In this document: positions 34,883 through 46,152 of the stretch, piece by piece
How positions within the stretch are numbered: the first letter of the stretch is position 1
Layout of the letters: every line of letters starts with the position of its first letter
NCBI GenBank assembly: GCA_963691655.1
Contig: OY829330.1
Location: 17,726,182-17,790,181 of the forward strand
From: Toxonevra muliebris
Taxonomy: Eukaryota; Arthropoda; Insecta; Diptera; Pallopteridae
Direction of reading: 5' to 3'
Length of the DNA stretch: 64,000 nucleotides
The notes under the pieces: model-generated
What the model saw: only the letters and a program-made list of their open reading frames with translations
Database searches by the model: none
What the model was told of the DNA's origin: nothing
Program-made: the position numbers and the translations under genes

Positions 34883-35450
34883 TATTTTATTTCTTTTTGT
34901 TTTCGCTGCGAGAAAAAACTTATAAATTGTTATTAAATTAATTTAAATTAAAAGCAAAAATCGAGAAGCCACTTATTTGATTATTATTTTTTTTTAAGTA
35001 ACTAAAAATCAGCTGTATCGGTAGCTGTTTGGTAAAGATGCCATTTTGTTCAAGAGTGTATTCATTAACTGTTCTGCTATTTTGCTATTCAGTTGACCTA
35101 CTTCATGAATACTACTAGTGTTTTATTTTTATACAGAAAGTGGCCAAAATAAGGAAAGAAGTTGTTGCTGATCAGATCAATGATATTTGAAATAATTTTG
35201 TAAGCTGAACATGAAAAATTACACGAAGGATATATCCTTTCTCAAAATAATAACTATCACAATAACATCGAAAAAATGTCAATAATATCCTAAATACCGT
35301 TAAATACAATCAAGTTGAATTTTAAAATAAATAGTCAGTCTCAATCATTTAAAATATCGATAAAAATCGGACGTTGATAAACTCCTCGGGTTATGTTTTT
35401 ATATAATTTTATTTTCTTCTTCCACTAAATATTTATAAAAACTAAATTGT

Positions 35451-35870
35451 GTATTAACGAACACAAGGCAGAAGTGAAACTTCTTGTGAACTAAACGAAA
35501 CACAAGCAAATGAAATTTTTCAATCGCTAAATTTTTTACTTCATTGGCTTGTGTTTTTTAATTTCATTTGCTTGTGTTTCACTTCTGCCTTGTGTTCGTT
35601 AATACACAACCAATTTTTTTTTTCAGCTTAATGCTAGAACAAAAATTGCAACTCTGTACCGGTAAATTCGATGACAATTGTAGCGAACCATTTTTGTGTG
35701 CGACATCTTCATGTAATTCCTTGGACATTTGCGCCATCTGTATGTGAAATGTATAACTGTCATAAACTTTAAGATGGCGACGCTACACATTGTTCTTTCT
35801 GCCATAGGCGTGTGTGTATGTAATTAATATGTGTATTATTGAATTAAAACTATTTATGAATCGTTTATTA
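35451..35870. repeat. Dispersed repeat A, copy 2
   Basis: A copy of 2668-3110 with the palindromic head (35451-35605) and the shared tail. The right arm of its palindrome is shorter than in copy 1. Confidence 0.75.
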
Positions 35871-36402
35871 TATAGTTTGCTCGTGAATTCAGTTAGGGAA
35901 TATTGATATTTAGCCCCTCATGCACATTGCGCGACAAAATTATGTTGCGTTGCAAATTTACGCGCGACGTCACATACGGTTGGTTTTACTCTAGGACAAG
36001 AGAGAAGAAGTTTCACTTCAAAAAAAGAAAAATACTTCTACACGCTTGTTTGTCTTTTATACGTTTCAAAATCTTAATCCGATTGTAACAAAATCGGTTA
36101 CGTATATCAGTTGGTCTTCGGAGTATGTTCAAAGCTAGATATGAAGAGTATTGGACAGAGTAGGCGTGGAACTTCCCATCCAACTCCAATGCTTTTATGG
36201 ATATACTTATGTCCGGAATCATTTACAGCATTGAGATTTGGTAAAAAAGCAGAGGCGGAAAATAATTCTAATTTGTTTTAACTTATGTAAAAGTTTAAAA
36301 TTACTCTTAACTTTTAATCATAAAAATAAAAGTTAAAAGTAGACTTATAACTTTAAAAACAAAAATTAAGAGCCTTTTTAAACTTTTATAAAAAAAGTTA
36401 AT

Positions 36403-37150
36403 TATTAAAATTATTAGGCTTTGAATGATCAATGATGCCTAATTTCAACAATCTATATAAGTAAAAATACTGTAAAGTAAATGAGAATTACAAAGACAGT
36501 TATTTTCACTGAATAGTATTATTGAAAGGAACTACCGTTCTATGTACTTTTTGCCATTCTTCTTTGAAACTTGTATTGCATATTGGTCAGATTTTCTGAC
36601 ATCTAATATGAACCGTTTCTGTTTATCGTATGAAACCATTTTAATTGAAAATTTTTTTTATATACTTAGAAGCAGGCCTTCTTCTTCTTTTTAATATTTT
36701 TGATTAGGAAAAAAAATTTCTTCCAAATTTGGCAGTTCACATTGCTAATTAAATAATTATTAAAATTATTAGGCTTTGAATGAACAATGATGCCAGAAGA
36801 ATATCATAAAGTTCATAGAACTAGCAGATCAGACGATCGTTTCGGAACCAGCTACGGTTCCTCATCAGTGATGTTTGTGATAGTTACCTAATTTCAACAA
36901 TGTGTATAAGTGAAAATATTGTAAAGTAATTGAGAATTACAAAGATAGTTATTTTCACTGAATAGTATTATTGAAAGGAACTACCATTCTATGTACTTTT
37001 TGCCATTCTTCTTTGACACTTGTATTGCATATTAGTCAGATTTTCTGACATCTAATATGAACCGTGTTTGTTTATCGTATGAAAAAATGTTTTATTGAAA
37101 ATTTTTTATATATTGAAAAGCAGGACTTCTTCTTCTTTTTAATATTTTTA
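36403..37150. repeat. tandem duplication of about 355 bp with a 94-nt indel
   Basis: Unit 1 (about 36403-36757) and unit 2 (about 36761-37150) are near-identical, beginning AATTATTAAAATTATTAGGC. Unit 2 has an extra 36795-36888 between GATGCC and TAATTT, containing GGAACCAGCTACGGTTCC. Confidence 0.85.
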
Positions 37151-39536
37151 AATTAAATTAAAAAATTTTTAAAAATATTAAAAAAAGTTCATATTTAAGA
37201 GTTCTTCTCTCTCTTATTTTTAAAGGTCGTTGTAAAATTTAACTACATATTTCTTATTATTTTCTGCTACTACCTCTTATCATTATTTCCAAGTATTTTT
37301 CTTGCATTTCCTTTTACAATTTTTTAACTACTTTTTTGCCACTTTTCGAACTTCTTTAACTACTACTTTTCCTACTATTATTTTGTAATTCTATTTCTAC
37401 TAAAATTTTTTACTGCTTTTTTAACCACTATTCCTATTACTTTCTACTACCACCTATAAAATTGAAAAATTACAAGAACAATTTGAAATTAGTGAGAAAT
37501 CACAGGAAAATAGTAATAGAAAATAATAGTAGAAAAAAGTATTAGAAAAATGTAGTAGAAAAAGTTTTCATCCAAAACTCTTAAAAAGATTTAAGAATAT
37601 ACGAAAAAATTCGTGATCAGCGGCCAAAAATACTGCAGAAAAACTGGGCCAGAACTCAGATGAGGCATTTCATGTGAAGCGGACAACGAAGAAAAAGTAA
37701 GGTTTTGAAATTCGTTGAAATTCGGCCTGTAGAAAAAAAAATTATGTGTCCACATTCATATTTTCTATAAGTTCGATTAAGTCAAATTTCAGAACTTCAC
37801 ATTTTTTTACGTTGTCTGCTTCACATAAAATGCCTCAGATACTATTTTTTTACTATTTATTATTAGGAAATAATCCCAGAATAAGATATTTTACATTTAA
37901 AACACTAGTCACAACAATAACAATTTTCATAATCTATACATTTATTAGTGTAAATACAATTTTATTCCAGAAGATTCAGATTAGCCACAAATTATCAGAT
38001 TTCAAATCGGTTTAGCCAATTCCAAAATATTAGCGTCGGAAGTTCTTTAAATTTCACTCATTGGACAAAGCATTGCATTCATCGTTGTAAAAATCATTGC
38101 TTAAGCGGGAGTAAATAACAAATGAGAAAGAGAGAGAAGACATGAGTAGTGGCATTTCTCAGAATTATCTAAAGAATTATCTGCATACACAAATAACAAA
38201 ATGAAAACACCAACGAGTAGTTTGGTTCTCTTTTGATATTTGTTTTTTCATAAAGAGATTTCTTGAACAAAAAAATAGTCCCAGTTACTGGGGCCTTACC
38301 GACTAGTATATAATTAAACTTCAAACTAGCAAAAATAACTAAAAAATCCCAGAAACTACAGGCAATAGGACCAATGGGTATTTTTTCTACACACGCAATG
38401 TGAAGTTGCCAGTTCGAGTATAGATTTATGTGAACTCCCCTAATAAATTTATAATACATATATATTCATTCTAGCAATAATAATAAATACCACAACGGTA
38501 GTAAAAATTATGCATAATGAGGGAAAGCAACAACAAAAAATATAATTGAACTAGTACCTAAAAAAAAAAAAAATATGTAACAATAACGAACCCTTCCACA
38601 TTTGTGTGTATTATTATGATTATCTTTGTACAACAATCAACACAATCATCAGGCGCAACGCAATTAAGCAAAAAAGTATTTTTTGAACGTGCTAACTTGC
38701 ATTGTACGACCCTTCAACCAATAGCTATCCACCCACCCACATAGCATCATCAGCAACCTCATCCCATCAACCCTATACATCACCAACGTCATCATCAATG
38801 GCGGATCTTAAAATCTTCAATGGGGGGCTGAGATTCGAAAATGTGTTTTTTTTTTTAGTTATCACATTACGGGAAAAGTGTTATTTACCCTCTTCCCCCG
38901 GTTTTTGAATTAAGATAACAGCCCAGGAGAACAATTTTGTAGTGCAGTTTTCAAAAAAAAGAACATTGAAATTATTTCCTTATCCTAAAGATGTCAATGA
39001 GGGTAGCTCACCCTCCAGTCCCGCCCGTCCTGATTTCCCACTTGCAATCATTAGATATTATATTCTAGTCATCATTCTTATACCTAAATCACCTGTACCT
39101 GTATCGTTAAAAGGAAAAACAATGGAACTACCAATTCACTCACTAGTTAACACCACAATTACTGGATTCTAACAAAAATGTAAATATTATAAGAATATAT
39201 GGAATGAGCTAATAATATTCCCTGCTTTTGAGCTTACTAATTAACTATGAAGTGCCCTAAGGCAACAAACTGTATGACTAATTACTTATGTTAATACCTA
39301 TAACATAGCAGCAATACTGCATGAATAAAAGCAATAATAGAAAAAAATCTATTTACTGTTATGTTACATATTCATGTGCATATGATGTATGTATGATGTA
39401 AGTATGCAACCTTCTTCACTACTGTAATCTAAATGTTAGCCTTGACACAAACCGAATTATCGTAGAGAACCATTTGCGGTACTCAAGTGGTAATTAACTC
39501 ATTTTGGGCCGGTACTAGATCCCATGATTCAATTTT

Positions 39537-39735
39537 GAGCAGATTTTAGTACTAAAAATAATAAAAGAAATTTTTTTTTAATTTTAGAGGGTGTGGTAGT
39601 TTTAGGCTTACCCCGAGAAAATAAGATGACTAGGTGTAATAAAAATCAAAATTTTTCTACGCCACGTCTGAGATCAAATGTAATTAATACAGTATTTTAG
39701 GAGTTATTATAAGTTAACGACAATTATATATTTTT
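39537..39735. repeat. Dispersed repeat D, copy 2
   Basis: See 31250-31450; shared core GGCTTACCCCGAGAAAATAA. Confidence 0.7.
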
Positions 39736-40594
39736 ATTCAACCCCTACGGGCGGCCCTGTACTCAGCCTTAGATTAAGTTAAATGGAAAAGTGCTTAAAA
39801 GATCTGAGTGTCAACGGAAACCAGAAATTTGTACATTAAGATGCCCCGCTATATGTGGTAGCTTGACTACTTTTGAACCACGTAGTGCTCTTGATGGTAG
39901 AATCTCAGCTAGTTCCTTCGGTTCTCGGGACAGTTTGTCTCCTTAGAAACGGAGCCGATGGATCTGAAGATTGGGGCCTTTACAAAGAAGATGTTTTCAA
40001 TACCTTCTTTATTTTCGCAGCTTATACAATAGTTAGGTGGGTCAAATTTTCCCAACTCAGCCACCTAAAACCAAAAGCCGCTTTTTTGACGGAGCATCGC
40101 ATTTTTCGATAGCTGGTCAATTTAATTACTAAGTTTTAACTCAATTTTCGTTACTATTTCAATGCCTTTCCTCTCATGGATGATAGAATATTGCACCGCT
40201 AAAAATAAAACTCAATTATTGTGGACTCTAATAATGAAAGAGACTTTTGGAGGTCAAAATAAGATTTGATGCGCTGAAAACTAAAGTTTGCATTTATTTA
40301 TAGAAATTCTAACACTTTACAATCGATTGATCAGACTAAATTGTTCACAAATAAATACACTTTTATAATAGACAAAAAAAAATTAATTTGTTTATAAAAG
40401 AATTGTCAATTGCTTAAACAAATGGTGTTTTCTTTTAATTTGGGAAAAACTGTTCCATTCCAGGATACTCTATGCATCTTCCACAAAAAAATCATCGATT
40501 TGCATTCAGCCATTATTGAGTACATACATTCAAACTAAATAGCTGCTTCAAATTTGATTTGTTTATACCTTTTTTTTTAAATAAGTAATTACAC

Positions 40595-41275
40595 TATGCT
40601 GATCATGAATCTACAAACCTTTTTTCAGGACTTTTGTGATATAGATGACTTTATGATTTTTTAAAAAATGGTAAGGTAGGGGTACAAAAAAGATTTTGTT
40701 TATGTTTTTTATGAGTTTTTAAAGCAAAAAAAAACAAAATTTCTTTTTTTCGACCAAAATTTTTTCAAAAAAAATTCATACGGAGAATATGTGTTTGTTC
40801 GATTTTTTGTGTTTCTTACAAGTTTTATAAGTTTTTACAACGTTTTCAACAAAAAAATTAATGCATCTATGATATTTTAAACAAATACGTTAAGTCTGCT
40901 TTATGAACGCATTCATTTTTTAAATTTTAAAAAACAAAAAATTAGTTTTTTTTAAATTGTTTCGAAAATTTTTTTTTTCGTTGAAAACGTTCTAAAAACT
41001 CATAAAACGTGTAGAAAACGTTAAAAAAAATATTTTTTTTATGTATGTTACCCTGCCCTTTTAAATTTTTTGAAAAATGTAGGTAAAAAAAATGTATTTT
41101 GATGAAAACTTTGTAAAAGCTCATAAAACGTGTAGAAAACACAAAAAATCTAAAAAAATATTATCCACGTACCCGTATCTTACCGTTTTTTAAAAAATCA
41201 GAAGATCATGAACATTACAAAAGTTCGACCTTACCCGAAAAAATGTTTGTAGATTTACGATCAGCATCGAAAACA
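40595..41275. mobile_element. palindromic MITE/foldback
   Basis: The arms (about 40595-40695 and 41165-41275) are inverted, with GCTGATCATGAATCTACAAA outermost and GATTTTTTAAAAAATGGTAA inside. The centre is A/T runs with CTCATAAAACGTGTAGAAAA repeated in opposite orientations. No ORF. Confidence 0.7.
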
Positions 41276-41953
41276 ACTCCAGAAAACCATATGGCAGCTC
41301 AGAATTATTTTTTTGGTCCCACTTTGTTGTACAGTGTCATTTTTGGGGGAAAAAATGTAGAAACTTATTTTTTCGATAAACACTGTCGAAAAATATAAAG
41401 CTCCTCCAAAAAAACGGGACTTTCGGATCTATGTGGCTGGGTTGGGAAAATTTGTTCCCGGTGGTGTGACTCCAATTCTCGAGGGAATAGTTTTTTCTAT
41501 AGAAGAAGGAAGCTCGGTGTTCTTTTCTTATCAAGAAGGGGACATAAGCTTCAGAATATCGTACAGTCGTCCCTAGTTTGCCAATATCTGTTGAATATTT
41601 CCTTCACTTTTTGTTTCAGGTCATTTTCAGAACCCAAGCCTGTTCCATTCTCTTTATATCATATTTTTCGTTCCCTTCAATATTAATATTTCCGGAAACC
41701 CATTTCTGTTATTCTCCTGCTTTCTATATTATTGTATTCATAAAGGACTGATGCATATTCAAAAGATTTGTATTTTCTTTAACTAGGATAAATCAGTTAA
41801 TTACTTTCACTAAAATGGGACAAAAATATGAAAATATTTTGTTAAAATCTTTATACATTTCTTGAAGTTTTCTGGTCTTTGTTTACTAATTAATCTTAGA
41901 AATCAATTAGTAAGTAAATTTACATATTTTACATACTATTCATACATACCTAG

Positions 41954-42323
41954 TAGAGATGAGACATATATCGATACCGGTGACTTTATACCAGCGACCG
42001 CTAAGTCACTGTAGTAGCTACCAGCGACCACTGTATGTTAGTGGTGACTAAAAGCTGCGGCCACTTTCAATATTTCAAGCTTTTTCTTTTCAACAACTTT
42101 TTCTTTCATATTTTATTACAAATTTATCATTTTGTTTCGTTTTTTTTAGTTTTTGCATTAGAAGATAATGATAATATTAATAAAAATTTATATGTCATAT
42201 CTGATTCGGCTACCTTTTCTTACTTAACCAGTGACCTTGGTCGCTGTTAAAAATAATGGTTACTTCAAAATCGCTGTCACCAAGCCACTGGTGGTCAAAA
42301 AGTCACTGCTAAGCTCATCTTTA
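41954..42323. mobile_element. hAT-like MITE
   Basis: Ends TAGAGATGAG and CTCATCTTTA, flanked by ATACCTAG (41946-41953) and ATACATAA (6 of 8 match). Subterminal repeats of AGTCACTG/CAGTGACC type lie near both ends. It ends 127 bp before exon 4. Confidence 0.65.
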
Positions 42324-42450
42324 ATACATAAGTGTTATGGCTTCGACTTTGGTTTTATTACATAAAGAATGTCTGAATGACATAAATATACTACATCAAT
42401 TTTGCTTTCATTACTTACTATGCTCGTTTTTTATTTCATATCTGTTTCAG

Positions 42451-42632
42451 TTGTGAAATGATACTGAATTCAGCACGCTTAAATAGCGGTGTACAAATGT
42501 CGACACGCAATTCATGCAAAACACTAAAATGCCCACAATGCAATTGGCATTACAAATATCAGGAAACATTAGAAATACATATGAGGGAGAAACATCCGGA
42601 TGGTGAAAGCGCATGCGGTTATTGTTTAGCGG
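42451..42632 (+). CDS. zfh2: zfh2 coding exon 4
   Basis: Acceptor CTGTTTCAG ends at 42450 and donor GCGG|GTAAGT follows 42632. It starts phase 2 and ends phase 1, joining exons 3 and 5 in frame. The joined reading is [14 protein letters not shown], then [19 protein letters not shown] (a C2H2 finger with the invariant Cys pair and HMREKH end), then [12 protein letters not shown]. The block around [20 protein letters not shown] is one of the most conserved stretches of ZFHX proteins. At 182 nt it is small, with an 18-kb intron before and 3.5 kb after. Confidence 0.95.
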
Positions 42633-43102
42633 GTAAGTTTACTAATCAGACTAAGTATCTAACATAAAACATTCATTTTGAAAATATTAATATAGGCAAC
42701 AATAAATAATAATAAAAAATGGGATCATTTTTATTCAATTTAAATTACACTATCCTCCTCATATGCGGAAGCGTCGGGAACAACAACAAAAATTATGCTT
42801 TTTTAAAGGAGTTAATGATGCTATCTTGTAGCCTGAAATAAAGTTTGCACCTTTTTTCATGCTTATTTATATTGCCCCAGTGAAGTATCTCCCATTTTAA
42901 GCGCCGTCCCTGTTTAAAATCTTTATTCTGACAAATTTAAAAAAAATGGACTCTAATCATTATTCCCGACACTTCCGGATATGATAGACATACATACATT
43001 GGAGTGGATCGATTTTCCAAACCCCATTTTACACATGATTTTTTGAAAAGAAACGATATTTTTTTATATAAAATATAACTTGACTTTCGTACTGGATTAT
43101 AC

Positions 43103-43640
43103 AGGGCGCCGCAAAAGTAATCATCCGATTTCATAGGCTTTACTTTTTTTATAAATGAAAAAATCAGTTCTCTTTGTGAATAAATAAAATTAAATTTTTT
43201 CTTGTTAAGTCGAGAAAACAATATTGACCAAGTGGCCGCCGTCAGAGTTGATGCATATCTGGGCGAGTTTTTTTTTTAGCATTTTTCCTTTTCAATTCAG
43301 TCGATAAACTTGCTATTTCTTTTTCAATGTTCTCTTTTTGGGGGCCGTCATGGTTTGTGGCTTGTTCACATAAATGCGAGACTTCATATAACCCCAAAGA
43401 AAAAAGTCTGGAGCGGTCAAATCATGCGATCTTTCAGGCTAATACAAAAAAACCAAAACGAGAAATTAAGCGACCGGGAAATACTGCTCAAAAACATAGA
43501 AACAATTATTCCGCGCACCATGACTTATGGGCGTGTATTTTACAGCTGTCTTATTTACAAATGCCAAAGTAGTCACGATGACAGATGAACCCATTTGCAA
43601 AAATTTTTCACTTTTTTCACAAGGGATTTTTAGACATTCA
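43103..43640 (-). pseudogene. DDE transposase C-terminal remnant (IS630/Tc1/mariner superfamily)
   Basis: The minus strand reads PERSHDLTAPDFFLWGYMKS followed by RIYVNKPQTM, the third catalytic region (DLTPxDFFLWG). A degenerate GRLISRFG lies upstream and a GGHLV end downstream, with frameshifts. The outer end at 43103 (CAGGGCGCCGCAAAAGTAAT) looks like the element terminus. Related to the transposase at 57660-58320. Confidence 0.75.
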
Positions 43641-43762
43641 CTAAAAAAATAGAGGCTCTAAGCCACAGATTTAAAAGTTGGTTTTTATTACTTGATCCTT
43701 CAAGTAATAAACAAAAAATATTTACAATGCACAGTTATTATGATTGCACAGTTCAACACACA

Positions 43763-43845
43763 AAAATATAACAAGGTTCTGGAAGTGGATTCTTATAGAA
43801 CTCGGGAAAAATTATACTGGTCTCGGAGTTTTAAAAGTTTACTCA
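43763..43845. repeat. foldback F terminus, copy 4
   Basis: About 80 bp matching the outer end of the foldback arms at 13370 and 20301 (AACAAGGTTCTGGAAGTGG). Confidence 0.75.
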
Positions 43846-45478
43846 AGCTGAAGAATGTGACAAAGATAAAACTCCCCGAGAAATTCGATAAAAGTTTCAA
43901 AGCATGCATTCATTGGGCGTGTTTTCGTGCCAGCATTTGTAAATCAACTACCTTTCAAATTTTTTTCCGATTTATGAAAAAAAAAATTATTCAAAATTGT
44001 ACCTAAAGTGCTTCGGTAGTCCTAACATACCTTGAAGACCAAAAAAGTCGGAAAATGTTACAATTATACTTAAAATATCAACACTGATGTGTACATTTAC
44101 TAAATATACAACAAAACGAGTATACATACATTCAAAGTCAACTCTTGCTAGAACAACACGAACAGAACTCTCTCTCTCTCTCTGATATTTATGTATCATT
44201 GAGAGCCGACGTCTCTTGCATAGGCCCAATCCTCATAGGGCGATGATACACTATCAATGTTTTTCTGTTTTAATCTCTCTTCAATATTTTGTTTGATGCC
44301 CTGTTACACTATCAGTTTTTTGCTGAATGTTATTTTTTAATACTTTTATCTGCAACTTTGTTTTTCCAACTAAAAAGTAATTAATTGTATTTTGGAGTGA
44401 ATGAAAATTTAACAATTGGAATGGAATTTGCTCCGCCATTTTACTACTTGGCCATTGAATTACCATGTTTTTATAACAACTATTAAGTAATTTTTTAAAC
44501 AGCAGTGTTACAACCAAACAAAAGCCAAACAGCGCAAAGGGTGGCAAAGGAAAAAAAAATATTTATAAATTAGTAAAAAGTGTACTATTTTCCATAAAAT
44601 ATTGGTATTTTCCAGTAAAATACAACCGTGTATCTTCGGCAACCCCATTTTATTTGAAGTGATGTAGGTTTTTTCCGACAGCAAAAAAATTTGAAGTGAA
44701 ATGTGTTCATCCTCTCTTTTGCTCAGTGTTCATTTTTCAAAGCAGCAACAATTTCATTGTTTAACAGCAAAACATTGATCGTGTAACATCGCCCATACAA
44801 AAAATTTATACATATAACACTTTCTCTCATATTTATGTATTTGCACAAAAAGAATTTCTTGCAGAAACAACACTATTAATAATACCCGTAAATTCTTATG
44901 AAATTACTGATTTAGATTGCAAATAATTTATAACTTAAGGATGACGTTCACTTAGAAGACATTAAAAAAGAATTTTTGTTAAAGATATATGTGTGGTAGA
45001 ATTAATAAATTTAGTATTTTATTGTTGTTATGGTAAAACATTTTAGTGACAGATTCTAAATTGTACGTATCTGAGGTAAGTATGATATTAAATTACATTA
45101 CATCCACTCTCCTTTTTTTTGTCATTTGGAAAAATAATATTTGTGAGCTCTAAATTTTCCCTAGAACATGTAGAAATGATTAAAATTAGACAATTCACCT
45201 TAATGTGAATTTTTGTAACTTTTTTTATGCAGTCGGTGGCGTGTCGAATTCTAACCTGAAACTGCAAAAGGATTTTCATAGTTTTTAGGGTTTATAAAAT
45301 CAAAAACTGATTTTTCCACAATTCGTTTAGAATTTTCGTCTATTCTTATAATTCAAAAATTTTCTATTAAATTGTGGTCCTAAATTTGAAGCGTGAGGAA
45401 GGAAGGAAAAGTGTGTATAACTTATATAAATTTTCCTTGAATACGATCTAGATTATCATATACACATATATTATGCAT

Positions 45479-45733
45479 ATATCGCTCATTTACTGAAAGA
45501 CTGTCATAACTCAAAAAACGCGATCTTGCAGAAAACGCGTATAAAGTTTTCAATTGACTCCCACTTTGCAGAAAAAAGAAGAAATCTTATAATTCTCACG
45601 CGCAGGGTATACAAGATATTAATATGAAATTTTTACGCAATATGAAGCGTGACATAATGAATAATTCTGCATCATTAACTCAAAAATCGTGTTTTTTTGA
45701 CTTATGACAGTCTTTTAGTAAATGAGCGATATG
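45479..45733. mobile_element. MITE R, copy 2
   Basis: The same inverted ends as 21912-22164 (ATCGCTCATTTACTGAAAG), opposite orientation. Its interior is clearly alike. Confidence 0.85.
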
Positions 45734-45937
45734 TATGTATGTATGTAGGTATATATTTATTTAAAGCGGCCTTACAGAATCAAGCATAACACGAAAATTA
45801 ACCCCTTTTCAATTTGCATTCAAATCGCAGTCTTAATTTGAAATATGACACGCAACACATGCTGCGGCGACGCCATTAAACATGCAAATTAAACATATTT
45901 ATATGATAATCATCGTGATCAAAAACAACAACATCAT

Positions 45938-45966
45938 CATTCATTCATTCATTCATTCATTCATTC
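45938..45966. repeat. (ATTC)n microsatellite
   Basis: About seven ATTC units, 190 bp upstream of the exon 5 acceptor. Confidence 0.9.
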
Positions 45967-46152
45967 TTTTACTTGTTATAATTTCTTGGTAGTTAACAAC
46001 CCTTTCGCACTTAATTAACCCATAAAGTCACACACTCGCACACACAAACACTATGTGTAGGTATATTATCAATTCGTTTTCCTACGCTTACATGCTTTCT
46101 CTTGTTTTTGTGCTCTCTGTCTCGCTATTTTATTTTTCTGTTGTCTTTTTAG

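Larger units (their letters stand above)
24400..42450 (+). other. zfh2 intron 3 (18 kb)
   Basis: GTAAGA at 24400 to CTGTTTCAG at 42450, phase 2. Named repeats are listed separately. In 26650-27700, 29530-31240, 32710-33730, 37160-39530 and 39740-40590 I found no gene. They are AT-rich and often palindromic at short range. Confidence 0.85.
42633..46152 (+). other. zfh2 intron 4 (3.5 kb)
   Basis: GTAAGT at 42633 to TTTTTAG at 46152, phase 1. It holds a DDE transposase remnant, a foldback fragment and a MITE. In 43850-45470 I see no gene; a (CT)n run is at about 44168-44183. Confidence 0.9.

Noticed and set aside
38702..38908. Ser/Thr/Pro-rich ORF as an extra zfh2 exon
   Set aside because: Composition is suggestive, but exons 3 and 4 join in frame without it. 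The region then runs into GGCGGATCTTAAAATC sequence like a transposon end. No convincing splice pair was seen.
46053..46152. Signal-peptide-like N-terminus upstream of exon 5
   Set aside because: It lies before the acceptor at 46152. The hydrophobic residues are intronic pyrimidine tract read as protein.
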